Source: Candidatus Kaistella beijingensis
GTDB taxonomy: Bacteria; Bacteroidota; Bacteroidia; Flavobacteriales; Weeksellaceae
NCBI RefSeq assembly: GCF_020084865.1
Contig: NZ_CP071953.1
Location: forward strand, 1,984,001-2,048,000
Length of the DNA stretch: 64,000 bases
Reading direction: 5' to 3'
In this document: positions 25,730 to 33,196 of the stretch, in pieces
How positions within the stretch are numbered: position 1 is the stretch's first letter
How the letters are laid out: the number at the start of each line of letters is the position of its first letter
Position numbers and translations under genes: made by a program
The notes under the pieces: generated by a model
The model's input: only the letters and a program-made list of their open reading frames with translations
Told to the model about the DNA's origin: nothing
The model's database searches: none

Positions 25730-26205
25730 TAAATTCCTTTTTTTACTGCAAGTATCATTTCAATCATTTTCACTTTCCTGTTTTCGCGAGTTTCGGGCTT
25801 TTTCGCTTCCACAATCCAACGGATGTATTCTTTTTTGTGGGTGTAACTCATTGCTTCAAACAATTCCTTTGCTTTTAGATTTTCATTAAAAACAATTTGC
25901 ACATCTTCGGGAATTTCGACAATTCTTTTCTCCTTATCTTCCCAAAGTTTTACGGAAACGGTGTCGCCAAAAGATTTTCCAAGATTATTTCGCACTTCTT
26001 GCGTTAATCCAAGAATGTGGCAATCGGAGTTCATCTTTGCCAAACTTCCACGATATTTTACTTTTCCATCAAAAATCGCTTTGATTTTTACCTGACCTTT
26101 TTTCCCAAAAAGTTCTTCCACTGAAAAAGGAAACTCTACAAACGCAGCGTTAATTGTTCCCGACTGTTGAATGATGGCTTGAAATGAAATATAATCTTGA
26201 GTCAT
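25729..26205 (-). CDS. DUF1905/YdeI-OmdA protein
   Basis: 158 residues. The N-terminal DUF1905 beta-barrel (FSVEELFGKKGQVKIKAIFDG) joins a C-terminal OmdA domain (LKAKELFEAMSYTHKKEYI, RWIVEAKKPETRENRKVKM). The last domain is related to that of the protein at 4790. Function unknown; the domain name comes from an antimicrobial-peptide resistance factor. First gene of a two-gene unit with the acetyltransferase. Confidence 0.88.
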   Translation of the reverse strand: MTQDYISFQAIIQQSGTINAAFVEFPFSVEELFGKKGQVKIKAIFDGKVKYRGSLAKMNSDCHILGLTQEVRNNLGKSFGDTVSVKLWEDKEKRIVEIPEDVQIVFNENLKAKELFEAMSYTHKKEYIRWIVEAKKPETRENRKVKMIEMILAVKKGI

Positions 26206-26224
26206 TTTAATAAAAATTCAATTT

Positions 26225-26232
26225 CAAATTTA
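26225..26232 (-). promoter_or_regulatory. -7 promoter element of the YdeI/GNAT pair
   Basis: TAAATTTG on the minus strand, 19 bases before ATG 26205. Confidence 0.65.
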
Positions 26233-26277
26233 GGAATAACGGCACAAAAATGGGAGTTAAGTGGGAAAATTATTTTT

Positions 26278-26712
26278 ATGCAAAAGATAATCGCAGTATT
26301 ACTGTTTTCTGCAGGAATTTTATTCGTTCAAAATTGTTCAACTAAAACTTTAGTTTCAGGTGAAATTAACCGACAATGGATGTTGATTGAATTCCAAGAT
26401 TTCCCAAGAGATTTGATGGTGAAAAATCGTGCAAACATGGATATGTCGCCCACGAAAACAAATCCGAATCAATACGGAGCAACAATGGGTTGCAACAAAA
26501 TGTTTCTAACCGCTACGTTTTATTCGAACGGAACCGTGAAATTTTCCGATATTGGAAGTACAATGATGTATTGCGAAGGAAACATGGATTTGGAAACCGC
26601 TTTTGCAAAGTCGCTTCCAACAATGGCAAAGTATGAAATCGACGGTCATCACCTCACGCTTACCAACGATAAAGGCGAAAAAATGAAATTTGTTGCGGCA
26701 GATTGGGATTAG
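26278..26712 (+). CDS. META-domain (HslJ-like) lipoprotein
   Basis: 144 residues from ATG 26278 (MQKIIAVLLFSAGILFVQNC). Lipobox FVQNC, Cys near residue 20. The META domain is recognisable from W-x-L start (RQWMLIEFQDFPR), GATMGCNKMF, YSNGTVKFSDIGSTMMYC, and HLTLTNDKGEKMKF. HslJ relatives are linked to heat shock or novobiocin resistance; the role here is unknown. The longer frame from 26197 overlaps the divergent promoter. Confidence 0.85.
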   Translation: MQKIIAVLLFSAGILFVQNCSTKTLVSGEINRQWMLIEFQDFPRDLMVKNRANMDMSPTKTNPNQYGATMGCNKMFLTATFYSNGTVKFSDIGSTMMYCEGNMDLETAFAKSLPTMAKYEIDGHHLTLTNDKGEKMKFVAADWD

Positions 26713-26822
26713 ACAATTAGCAAAGGGTAATGAGAAATGGCAGAAGAAAAGTTTAAGAAATTTTATTTGATTTTAGTATTGCAGATTCTAGATAAATTAT
26801 TTAGTTTGGGTAAGTTAAACTT

Positions 26823-26851
26823 ATTACCCCATTACTCAGTACTAATCACTT
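26823..26851. repeat. Heptad tract (GTAATGR on the minus strand)
   Basis: Read on the minus strand: GTGATTA, GTACTGA, GTAATGG, then GGTAATA, nearly in 7-bp phase, immediately upstream of the first SemiSWEET. A GGGTAA/TTACCC pair (26808-26829) overlaps it. Confidence 0.5.
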
Positions 26852-27112
26852 ATGAACATAAACCCTGAAATAATTGGATTTGTAGCGGGAGGATTATCTT
26901 CCGCACTTTTTATTCCGCAAATTATTAAAATTCTGAAGGAGAAATCAGCGGAAGAAATTTCGTTGCTTACCTGCATTATCGGAATTTTGAGTAGTGGGTT
27001 GTGGCTGTGGTACGGAATTGTTCAAGACCATATTTCCATGATTGTGACCAATATTATCGCAGCTTTGGCAACGATTGTTCTACTTGTCTTAAAATTTATT
27101 TACAATAAGTAA
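26852..27112 (+). CDS. SemiSWEET sugar transporter, copy 1
   Basis: 86 residues, three transmembrane segments (about 6-26, 37-56, 63-83). PQ-loop features: FIPQIIKILKEKSAEEIS, with the conserved PQ in TM1, and WYGIVQDH after TM2. SemiSWEETs are half-transporters that work as dimers moving sugars such as sucrose or glucose by facilitated diffusion. A paralogue follows 57 bases downstream. Confidence 0.9.
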   Translation: MNINPEIIGFVAGGLSSALFIPQIIKILKEKSAEEISLLTCIIGILSSGLWLWYGIVQDHISMIVTNIIAALATIVLLVLKFIYNK

Positions 27113-27140
27113 TTGTGAACAAAAAGGTTTGGAAAAAGAT

Positions 27141-27148
27141 TAAATTTG
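27141..27148 (+). promoter_or_regulatory. -7 promoter element of SemiSWEET copy 2
   Basis: TAAATTTG, 21 bases before ATG 27170. It suggests the second copy can be expressed independently. Confidence 0.6.
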
Positions 27149-27169
27149 TCAGGTGAAATTTTATAAAAT

Positions 27170-27442
27170 ATGAACTTCAACCCTGAAATTATTGGCTTAA
27201 TAGGAGGATTTCTTTCCTGTATCACCTTCGTTCCACAAATATTTAAGACTTGGAAATCAAAATCGGTAAAAGATATTTCGGTTTCTACATTTCTCATCGT
27301 TTTGGCAAGTACCATTATTTGGATTGTTTACGGCGTTTTTAAAGACAGTATTTCTGTAATTTTAACGAATATCGTTGTGTTTTTTACCGCTGTGATTATG
27401 CTTTGGATGAAGTGGAAGTTTACAGAGAAATTACACAGATAA
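27170..27442 (+). CDS. SemiSWEET sugar transporter, copy 2
   Basis: 90 residues, same three-helix layout as copy 1, with FVPQIFKTWKSKSVKDIS and WIVYGVFKDS. The two proteins clearly share ancestry (NPEIIG start, PQ motif, K-S-x-x-x-IS). The final codons (Leu-His-Arg-stop) are supplied by the intergenic repeat that starts at 27431. Confidence 0.9.
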   Translation: MNFNPEIIGLIGGFLSCITFVPQIFKTWKSKSVKDISVSTFLIVLASTIIWIVYGVFKDSISVILTNIVVFFTAVIMLWMKWKFTEKLHR

Positions 27443-27533
27443 CACGGATTTTCACAGATACTAATATGTTTACTAGCTATAATTTAGATTAATCATTACC
27501 GAAATCTGTGGAAATATGTGGAATCCGTGAGAT
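27431..27533. repeat. CAGATT/ATCTG dispersed repeat, copy 1 (CACAGAT variant)
   Basis: The left half (27431-27460) has ACACAGAT, ACACGGATT, CACAGATA at about 11-bp spacing. The right half (27501-27533) has AAATCTGTGG, AATATGTGG, AATCCGTGAG, the inverted partner. The middle is AT-rich. The left half provides the stop codon of the gene before it. Confidence 0.65.
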
Positions 27534-27542
27534 ATAAAGCCT

Positions 27543-27550
27543 TAAATTTG
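27543..27550 (+). promoter_or_regulatory. -7 promoter element of hflX
   Basis: TAAATTTG, 23 bases before ATG 27574, just after the repeat. Confidence 0.65.
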
Positions 27551-27573
27551 TAAAAGCCGAAAGCTGAAATTTT

Positions 27574-28785
27574 ATGCTAGAAAAAAAAGACCATCAATAT
27601 GAAAAAGCCGTTCTTGTAGGCTTAATTACGCAAAATCAAGACGAAGAAAAACTCACAGAATATCTCGATGAACTCGAGTTTTTGGCATTTACAGCAGGTG
27701 CAACTGTGGAAAAACGCTTCACCCAAAAAATGTCGCAACCCGATTCCAAAACTTTTGTAGGAAGCGGAAAAGCCGAAGAAATCCGAAATTACGTAAAAGA
27801 ACACGAAATTGGAACTATAATTTTTGATGATGAACTTTCACCGTCGCAGCTGAAAAATTTGGAGCGGGAAATGGAAGTCAAAATTTTGGACAGAACCAAT
27901 TTGATTTTAGACATTTTCGCACAAAGAGCCCAAACTTCCTATGCAAGAACACAAGTTGAACTCGCTCAATACGAATATTTATTGCCTCGATTGACGAGAA
28001 TGTGGACACACTTGGAAAGACAACGAGGCGGAATTGGAATGCGTGGACCCGGAGAAACAGAAATTGAAACCGACCGAAGAATTATCCGCGACCGAATTTC
28101 ATTATTGAAAGAAAAACTAAAAACCATCGACAAGCAGATGTCCACACAAAGACAAAACCGCGGAAAAATGGTGCGTGTCGCTTTGGTTGGTTACACCAAC
28201 GTTGGGAAATCTACCTTGATGAACGCACTTTCAAAATCGGAAGTTTTTGCAGAAAATAAATTGTTTGCAACCTTAGATACTACAGTTCGCAAAGTTGTAA
28301 TTGGTAATTTACCGTTTTTGTTGACGGACACCGTTGGTTTTATCCGAAAATTGCCCACACAGTTAGTAGAAAGTTTTAAATCCACTTTGGATGAAGTTCG
28401 TGAATCGGATTTGCTGATTCACGTCGTGGATATTTCCCACGAAAGTTTTGAAGATCACATCAATTCCGTCAATCAAATCTTAATGGAAATCGGAGCACAT
28501 CAAAAACCGATGATTATGGTTTTCAACAAGATAGATGCTTTCGCTTACGAGAAAAAGGATGAAGACGATTTGACGCCGGCCAACAAAAAAAATATTTCAC
28601 TTGCAGAATGGGAAAAAACGTGGATGTCGAAATCGAAATATCCAACAGTTTTCATTTCGGCTTTAACGAAACAAAATTTCCCTGAAATGAAGAAAATGAT
28701 TTACGATGAGGTGTTGAAAATCCATATTTCAAGATTTCCGTATAATGATTTTCTGTTTGAGTATTTTGAGGAGGAAGACGCTTAA
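27574..28785 (+). CDS. hflX: GTPase HflX
   Basis: 403 residues. N-terminal HflX domain with the conserved FVGSGKAEEIR and the linker RGGIGMRGPGETEIETDRR. G domain: GYTNVGKST (G1, near residue 205), DTVGFI (G3), NKID (G4). HflX is a ribosome-associated GTPase that rescues stalled 70S/100S ribosomes under stress. Cytosol. Confidence 0.96.
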   Translation: MLEKKDHQYEKAVLVGLITQNQDEEKLTEYLDELEFLAFTAGATVEKRFTQKMSQPDSKTFVGSGKAEEIRNYVKEHEIGTIIFDDELSPSQLKNLEREMEVKILDRTNLILDIFAQRAQTSYARTQVELAQYEYLLPRLTRMWTHLERQRGGIGMRGPGETEIETDRRIIRDRISLLKEKLKTIDKQMSTQRQNRGKMVRVALVGYTNVGKSTLMNALSKSEVFAENKLFATLDTTVRKVVIGNLPFLLTDTVGFIRKLPTQLVESFKSTLDEVRESDLLIHVVDISHESFEDHINSVNQILMEIGAHQKPMIMVFNKIDAFAYEKKDEDDLTPANKKNISLAEWEKTWMSKSKYPTVFISALTKQNFPEMKKMIYDEVLKIHISRFPYNDFLFEYFEEEDA

Positions 28786-28857
28786 ACCCAGAGACCCGGA
28801 GTTTTACCATCGCAAAAGACTCTATTTTATCAATTTATACAACAACTTTACAGTATT

Positions 28858-29592
28858 CTGTTTAAAATTAAAAATCAAATCATCACCCAAATCAAATCCG
28901 CTCTCGATTTTCTTTCCATCAAAGAAAAAGCAGAATTTTTCCCCCGATTCTTCAAGGCAGGAAAAGGTGAATACGCAGAAGGCGACCAATTCATCGGCGT
29001 TACTGTTCCCGACCAAAGAAAAGTGGCAAAAGAGTTTTGGAACAAAATTTCTTTGGAAGAATTGGGAGAACTGCTTTCCTCAAAAATTCACGAACATCGT
29101 CATACTGCGCTTTTGATGTTGGTGGCAAAATTTGAAAAATCAAAAGACCCGAAAGAGAAAGACGAAATCGTAAAATTCTATCTCAAAAACAAAAAACAAA
29201 TTAACAATTGGGATTTGGTAGATAATTCCTGCTACAAAATTTTAGGAAGATATTGCTTTGAAAATCAGGGTGATAAAATTTTGAGAAAACTTTCGGAAGA
29301 AAATAATTTGTGGAGCAAAAGAATGGCAATTGTTTCTACAATATGGCACTCAAGAAAAGGAAACAGTTTTGAGTTACTAAAAGAATTGGCGTTGAAAAAC
29401 CTTCATCACGAACACGATTTAATGCACAAAGCAAACGGTTGGCTTCTCCGAGAAATGGGAGAAAAGAACCAAACCGAACTCCTTGATTTCCTAAAACTTC
29501 ATTACAAAACAATGCCAAGAACTTCACTTCGTTATGCCATTGAAAAACTGGATGAAGATTTGAGACAGGACTTTTTGAAAGGGAGAGTTTAA
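28858..29592 (+). CDS. DNA alkylation repair protein (AlkD-like HEAT repeat), start unclear
   Basis: AlkD-type similarity in this frame begins near 28882 (ITQIKSALDFLS, AEFFPRFFKAGKGEYAEGDQ, FIGVTVPDQRKVAKEFW) and runs to GRV-stop at 29592. From 28858 this gives 244 residues, the family's usual size. But there is no in-frame ATG, GTG or TTG between the hflX stop and GTG 29023. Starting at that GTG would remove about 55 conserved residues. 28858 is a CTG, used here only to bracket the coding region. The remaining sequence, including IWHSRKGNSFELLKELALKN and helical repeats, looks intact. Possible non-canonical start or early pseudogene. Confidence 0.7.
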   Translation: MFKIKNQIITQIKSALDFLSIKEKAEFFPRFFKAGKGEYAEGDQFIGVTVPDQRKVAKEFWNKISLEELGELLSSKIHEHRHTALLMLVAKFEKSKDPKEKDEIVKFYLKNKKQINNWDLVDNSCYKILGRYCFENQGDKILRKLSEENNLWSKRMAIVSTIWHSRKGNSFELLKELALKNLHHEHDLMHKANGWLLREMGEKNQTELLDFLKLHYKTMPRTSLRYAIEKLDEDLRQDFLKGRV

Positions 29593-29624
29593 GGTTTGTT
29601 TAAATCTTTTCAATTGATAAAGCC

Positions 29625-29696
29625 TTGCCGATTTTGCTGATTTGGCAGATCTCTCACCGCATTTTATCTGCGTGATTTGCTAAATCTGCGAGAACA
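29625..29696. repeat. CAGATT/ATCTG dispersed repeat, copy 2
   Basis: Left half with TTGCCGATT, TTGCTGATT, TGGCAGATC; right half with ATCTGCGTGATTTGCTAAAT and CTGCGAGAA, an inverted arrangement at about 11-bp spacing. Confidence 0.6.
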
Positions 29697-29731
29697 TTAA
29701 AACATTTAAAATAAATCTAAATGAGTTCTAA

Positions 29732-30085
29732 ATGATAGACCACCTTTTTTACCTTCGAGAATTCATCCACTATTTTCTGCATTTGGTTTTTCCGATTGTC
29801 ATTGCGAAAGTTTTCTTCAAAAATAATTGGAAACATGCCTATTTTTTGATGTTGGCAACGATGGTGGTAGATTTGGACCACGTTTTTGCCAATCCAGTTT
29901 TTGACCCGAATAGAAGCAGCGTTGGTTTTCATCCGTTGCATTCTTATCCGATGATTGCAGTTTATTTTTTAGGCACAATTTTTCTTAAGGGAAACTACAA
30001 AATCATTTCGGTTGGACTTCTTTTCCACATGTTTACCGACTTTCAGGATTATTATTTGTGGAAGGCAATGTTAAATAGTTATTAA
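29732..30085 (+). CDS. DUF6122-type small membrane protein
   Basis: 117 residues, three or four hydrophobic segments. Conserved-looking polar motifs: VDLDHVFANP, FHPLHSYP and LLFHMFTDFQDY, i.e. DxDH, HxxH and HxxxD, which resemble the metal-site pattern of the YdjM/LexA-regulated membrane hydrolase group. I recall the family as DUF6122, from memory. Function unknown. Confidence 0.72.
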   Translation: MIDHLFYLREFIHYFLHLVFPIVIAKVFFKNNWKHAYFLMLATMVVDLDHVFANPVFDPNRSSVGFHPLHSYPMIAVYFLGTIFLKGNYKIISVGLLFHMFTDFQDYYLWKAMLNSY

Positions 30086-30146
30086 TTTTTTGAATAACTA
30101 TTTGATTTTTGATAGATTTTTTATATTTTGTCGCAAATCTTAAGTT

Positions 30147-31223
30147 ATGAAATTGAAAAAATTACTTCATTGGTCGATTATTTTTCCCGTCATTTCTTCC
30201 GCTTTTTATCTTTTAGGCGGATTAAATGACACCATTTTTTCCAATATTGTGGGTGCAATTTTATTATTTGCCACGGTTTTGGCGGCAGTTCATCACGCAG
30301 AAGTGGTTGCCCATAAAGTGGGCGAACCCTACGGAACAATAATTCTCGCCATTTGCATCACCATTCTTGAGGTAGGTTTAATTATTTCGTTCATGCTTTC
30401 CGGTGGAGAAGGCGCGATGACTTACGCCAGAGATACCGTTTTTGCAGCGGTCATGATTATACTGAACGGAATTCTTGGCATCTGTATTTTGGTTGGGAGC
30501 AGAAAATATAAGGAACAATTCTTCATCACCAATTCCGCGACGACTTATTTGGTTAGCTTGATTGCGATTTTGGTTCTCACTTTAATTCTACCAAATTATA
30601 CTTCAAGTATTCGCGGGCCGTTTTATACCGAAAGTCAGTTGGTATTTATTTCTTCGGCATGTCTTGTGATTTACGGCAGTTTCTTAATGTTTCAAACTGT
30701 TCGACATCGTAATTATTTTGTTGTAGAAGAGCCAGATAACACTACGCATGAAGCAGCACCTCCAACAATTCTCGAGACGGTTATTAGTTTGGTTTTGCTA
30801 ATAATTTGTCTTGCAGTTGTAATTTTTATGGCAAAAGGACTTTCACCGGTTATCGAAAATTTTGTTGAAAATGTGGGCGCTCCCAGAGCTTTGGTTGGAG
30901 TAATTATCGCTTTCGTCGTTTTACTTCCCGAAGGTTTGGCTGCAATTCGTGCGGCGAGCAACAATCAAATTCAAACCTCCATCAATCTTGGTTTGGGTTC
31001 CGCTTTGGCGAGCCTTGGATTAACGATTCCGGCAATTTCTGTGGTTTGTATTCTTTACGACATTCCTTTTGTATTGGGACTCGACATGAAATCGATTATT
31101 CTTTTGGTACTTTCCATTTTCACGGTGATGCTTTCGTTAAGCCGGGGAAAAACCAATCACCTTTACGGAACTGTTTTGCTCGTGAATTTGGCGGCGTATA
31201 TTTTTACGGTGATTGTGCCTTAA
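30147..31223 (+). CDS. Calcium/proton antiporter of the CaCA family (ChaA-like)
   Basis: 358 residues, about eleven transmembrane segments in two inverted halves. The alpha repeats are visible: AVHHAEVVAHKVGEPYGT with the acidic HAE and GEP residues in the first, and FVVLLPEGLAAIRAA, with PEG, in the second. Moves Ca2+ (or Na+/K+) outward in exchange for protons in the inner membrane. It converges on and overlaps the truncated haemoglobin gene by four bases. Confidence 0.9.
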   Translation: MKLKKLLHWSIIFPVISSAFYLLGGLNDTIFSNIVGAILLFATVLAAVHHAEVVAHKVGEPYGTIILAICITILEVGLIISFMLSGGEGAMTYARDTVFAAVMIILNGILGICILVGSRKYKEQFFITNSATTYLVSLIAILVLTLILPNYTSSIRGPFYTESQLVFISSACLVIYGSFLMFQTVRHRNYFVVEEPDNTTHEAAPPTILETVISLVLLIICLAVVIFMAKGLSPVIENFVENVGAPRALVGVIIAFVVLLPEGLAAIRAASNNQIQTSINLGLGSALASLGLTIPAISVVCILYDIPFVLGLDMKSIILLVLSIFTVMLSLSRGKTNHLYGTVLLVNLAAYIFTVIVP

Positions 31224-31609
31224 TTCTTATTCAACCTCGTTGCCGTTTCCATTTTGAAGCCCATCAAATTGGCAATATTATTGGCTTTATAAATCGCGGT
31301 TTCCGCCATTTCTCCGGAGAAGTTTTCTTCAATCGTGGCAGTCCATAATTTTACCCAATGTTCGAAATGCCTTTTTTCCATCGGTATTTTTTCATTGATC
31401 GGGAAATGTACGGCCATCGGATTTCCTTTATACGTCATTTGTCCGAAAAGTATGGTTTCCCAAAACGAGTACATTTTCGGCAAATGTTTGCTCCAATCCA
31501 CTTTTGCAACGTCATTGAAAAAGAAACCTATCGTGTCGTCATGCTGTACTTTCTCATAAAATTTATTCACTAAAAGTTCTATATCATCTCTTGTTTCCAA
31601 TTTTTTCAT
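31220..31609 (-). CDS. Group III truncated haemoglobin
   Basis: 129 residues. Group III features: F-Y-x-K-V start (LVNKFYEKVQHD), WETILFGQMTYKGNP, and HFEHWVKLW carrying the proximal haem His. Cytosolic haem protein of uncertain role (oxygen or NO/peroxide chemistry). Its -7 element is four bases from the ATG, so the mRNA is likely leaderless. Confidence 0.92.
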   Translation of the reverse strand: MKKLETRDDIELLVNKFYEKVQHDDTIGFFFNDVAKVDWSKHLPKMYSFWETILFGQMTYKGNPMAVHFPINEKIPMEKRHFEHWVKLWTATIEENFSGEMAETAIYKANNIANLMGFKMETATRLNKN

Positions 31610-31613
31610 GCAT

Positions 31614-31621
31614 CAAAATTA
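31614..31621 (-). promoter_or_regulatory. -7 promoter element of the truncated haemoglobin gene
   Basis: TAATTTTG on the minus strand, only four bases before the ATG. Confidence 0.62.
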
Positions 31622-31664
31622 CTTTTTATTTATGGCTAAACTTATGACTTCAGTCAATATAGTT

Positions 31665-31672
31665 TAATTTTG
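31665..31672 (+). promoter_or_regulatory. Surviving -7 element of the Kir pseudogene
   Basis: TAATTTTG followed by C, seven bases before ATG 31680. Confidence 0.55.
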
Positions 31673-31679
31673 CAAAATT

Positions 31680-32087
31680 ATGGCAAGAAAAATAAGAACA
31701 ATCCGCCAACAATCGCGCGATGAAAGCGGCTTTGGGAGCAATTCCGGGGTTCCAAAAAGCAATTTTTATCGTCTTAATGTGGAGTTGCACAAAATTATTT
31801 TATTGTAATTAAATTGGACGATTGTTCATAAAATAGATGAAGATTCTCCATTTTTCGGTTTTAGAGAAAGAAGATTTTCACGATGCTGAAACCGATATTC
31901 AAATCATGGTTCAGATTCGAGCTTTCGATGAGGTTTTGCAAACACCGTGGTTCAGAAAACTTCCTATATTAATTCTGAAATAATTTACGGCGCGAAATTC
32001 ATCAAAAGGTATGAATCAAGCGAAGACCACAAAACCACTATTCTAGATTTGAGCAAAATTGATGCGTATGAAAAAGTAAATATTTGA
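31680..32087 (+). pseudogene. Eroded inward-rectifier K+ channel (KirBac-type)
   Basis: The N-terminal part MARKIRTIRQQSRDES-GFG matches the cytosolic start of bacterial Kir channels, then it jumps to YRLNVELHKI and, after an in-frame TAA near 31805, to WTIVHKIDEDSPFFGF, the C-terminal immunoglobulin-like domain. The transmembrane/pore region is missing. A +1 A near 31870 and a lost T near 31937 shift the frame out and back (AETDIQIMVQIRAFDEV, then SEIIYGAKFI and KTTILDLSKIDAYEKVNI-stop at 32085-32087). About 135 codons of roughly 320 remain. It cannot make a channel. Confidence 0.85.
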
Positions 32088-32088
32088 G

Positions 32089-32170
32089 TTTGATTTTGTT
32101 TGATTTTGTTTGATTTTCATTTTCAAAACCATTTCAAACCCCCTCAAACCACTTCAAACGATTTTAAACA
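32089..32170. repeat. Decamer tandem repeats of two inverted classes
   Basis: Three TTTGATTTTG decamers (32089-32118, the third ending in C) are followed by five decamers of consensus AnTTCAAACC (32121-32170: TTTCAAAACC, ATTTCAAACC, CCCTCAAACC, ACTTCAAACG, ATTTTAAACA). Period is 10 bp. It directly precedes the YkgJ-type gene. Confidence 0.8.
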
Positions 32171-32177
32171 AAAAAAG

Positions 32178-32669
32178 ATGGATTTACAATTCTACAAAAA
32201 TCAGGCATCTTTAAAACAGAAAGAACACAAAAAATTTCTTGAAAGTTTAAAGAGAAAGCCGCCCAAAAACCTGGATTATCTCGTTCAGGAAACCCACGAC
32301 GAAGTTTTTGAAGAAATCGATTGTCTGCAATGCGCCAACTGCTGCAAAACAACCGGACCACTTTTTACCGAAAAAGACATCGAAAGAATTTCCAAACATT
32401 TGAAAATGAAAATTTCCGATTTCGAGGCAAAATTTTTGCGAACTGATGAAGACAACGATAAAGTGTTGCAACATCTACCGTGTTGGTTTTTGAATGAGGA
32501 CAATACCTGCTCTATTTATGAAGTACGTCCAAAAGCGTGTAGAGAATTTCCACATACGGACAGAAAAAAGATTTACCAGATCAATCACCTCACGATTAAA
32601 AACACCCTAATTTGTCCGGCTGCCTTTGAGTTTGTAGAGAAAATTCAGAAAAATTTGCAAAGGAAATAA
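32178..32669 (+). CDS. YkgJ-family cysteine-cluster protein
   Basis: 163 residues from ATG 32178 (MDLQFYKNQ). The longer frame from 32100 translates the decamer repeats. The cysteine cluster is CLQCANCC near residue 50, with LPCWF, CSIYEVRPKACREFP and CPAAFEF completing the metal-binding set. YkgJ/UPF0153 proteins are thought to bind Fe or Zn; function unknown. Confidence 0.9.
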   Translation: MDLQFYKNQASLKQKEHKKFLESLKRKPPKNLDYLVQETHDEVFEEIDCLQCANCCKTTGPLFTEKDIERISKHLKMKISDFEAKFLRTDEDNDKVLQHLPCWFLNEDNTCSIYEVRPKACREFPHTDRKKIYQINHLTIKNTLICPAAFEFVEKIQKNLQRK

Positions 32670-32779
32670 TTTGATTTTGCAAGTCTTAAAGATTGATAAA
32701 GTTCGTTAAACTTTCAGAAGAGAAATATTCTTTTAATTTTATTTGCGTTGTTTTACCGTACTAATCAAATTTAATTATT

Positions 32780-33067
32780 ATGAAAAAAGTAGTTTTAACT
32801 GCAGCAGTATTGATTGCAGGAGTGTCGTTAGCCAATGCTCAAACCGCAAAAGCTGAAAAGATTTCTAAGGCAAAAGCTGAAGTGGTAACCAAAGCAGCTG
32901 TAAAAGCAGAACCAAAATCAGATACCACTGCTGCAACAGAAGATCAGGTTGCCGCAGAAAAGAAAAGAATTGAAGCAACCGAGCAAAAAGCAGAAGCAGC
33001 TGCAGAATTGAAAGCAGAACCAGTAAAAGAGCAAAAAGCGGAAGCGAAGAGAGAAAGAATTGAGTAA
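32780..33067 (+). CDS. Small secreted Ala/Lys/Glu-rich protein
   Basis: 95 residues: signal peptide MKKVVLTAAVLIAGVSLANA, then a mature part almost wholly of A, K, E, T, V with no Cys, Gly or aromatic residues, probably one long helix or disordered. Near-repeats of KAEAxxK words. No family recognised. Closed by its own terminator. Confidence 0.75.
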   Translation: MKKVVLTAAVLIAGVSLANAQTAKAEKISKAKAEVVTKAAVKAEPKSDTTAATEDQVAAEKKRIEATEQKAEAAAELKAEPVKEQKAEAKRERIE

Positions 33068-33080
33068 GCCGCACATCAAT

Positions 33081-33109
33081 AAATCCCGATATTTTTCGGG
33101 ATTTTTTTT
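33081..33109 (+). terminator. Intrinsic terminator after the small secreted protein gene
   Basis: AAATCCCGA pairs with TCGGGATTT (33096-33104), followed by T. Confidence 0.88.
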
Positions 33110-33119
33110 CACAAATAAT

Positions 33120-33146
33120 AAAAAGCATTGAAAATCAATGCTTTTT
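33120..33146. terminator. Bidirectional hairpin between convergent genes
   Basis: A 12-bp perfect stem AAAAAGCATTGA / TCAATGCTTTTT with an AAA loop; T runs on both strands lie within the stem ends. Confidence 0.75.
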
Positions 33147-33196
33147 ATCCTTCCATTTTACTTTTTCCCATTTTCCCGGGACAGGATTTATCTAAA

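Noticed and set aside
27431..27533. CRISPR-like array
   Set aside because: Words are short, spaced by one DNA turn and inverted about a centre; no equal repeats with unique spacers, no cas genes nearby.
28745..29116. 123-residue + strand frame overlapping hflX and the AlkD-like gene
   Set aside because: Out of frame with both; the AlkD-like reading in the other frame clearly has family sequence.
32100..32177. N-terminal extension of the YkgJ-type protein
   Set aside because: It would translate the decamer repeats; the start at ATG 32178 fits the family.
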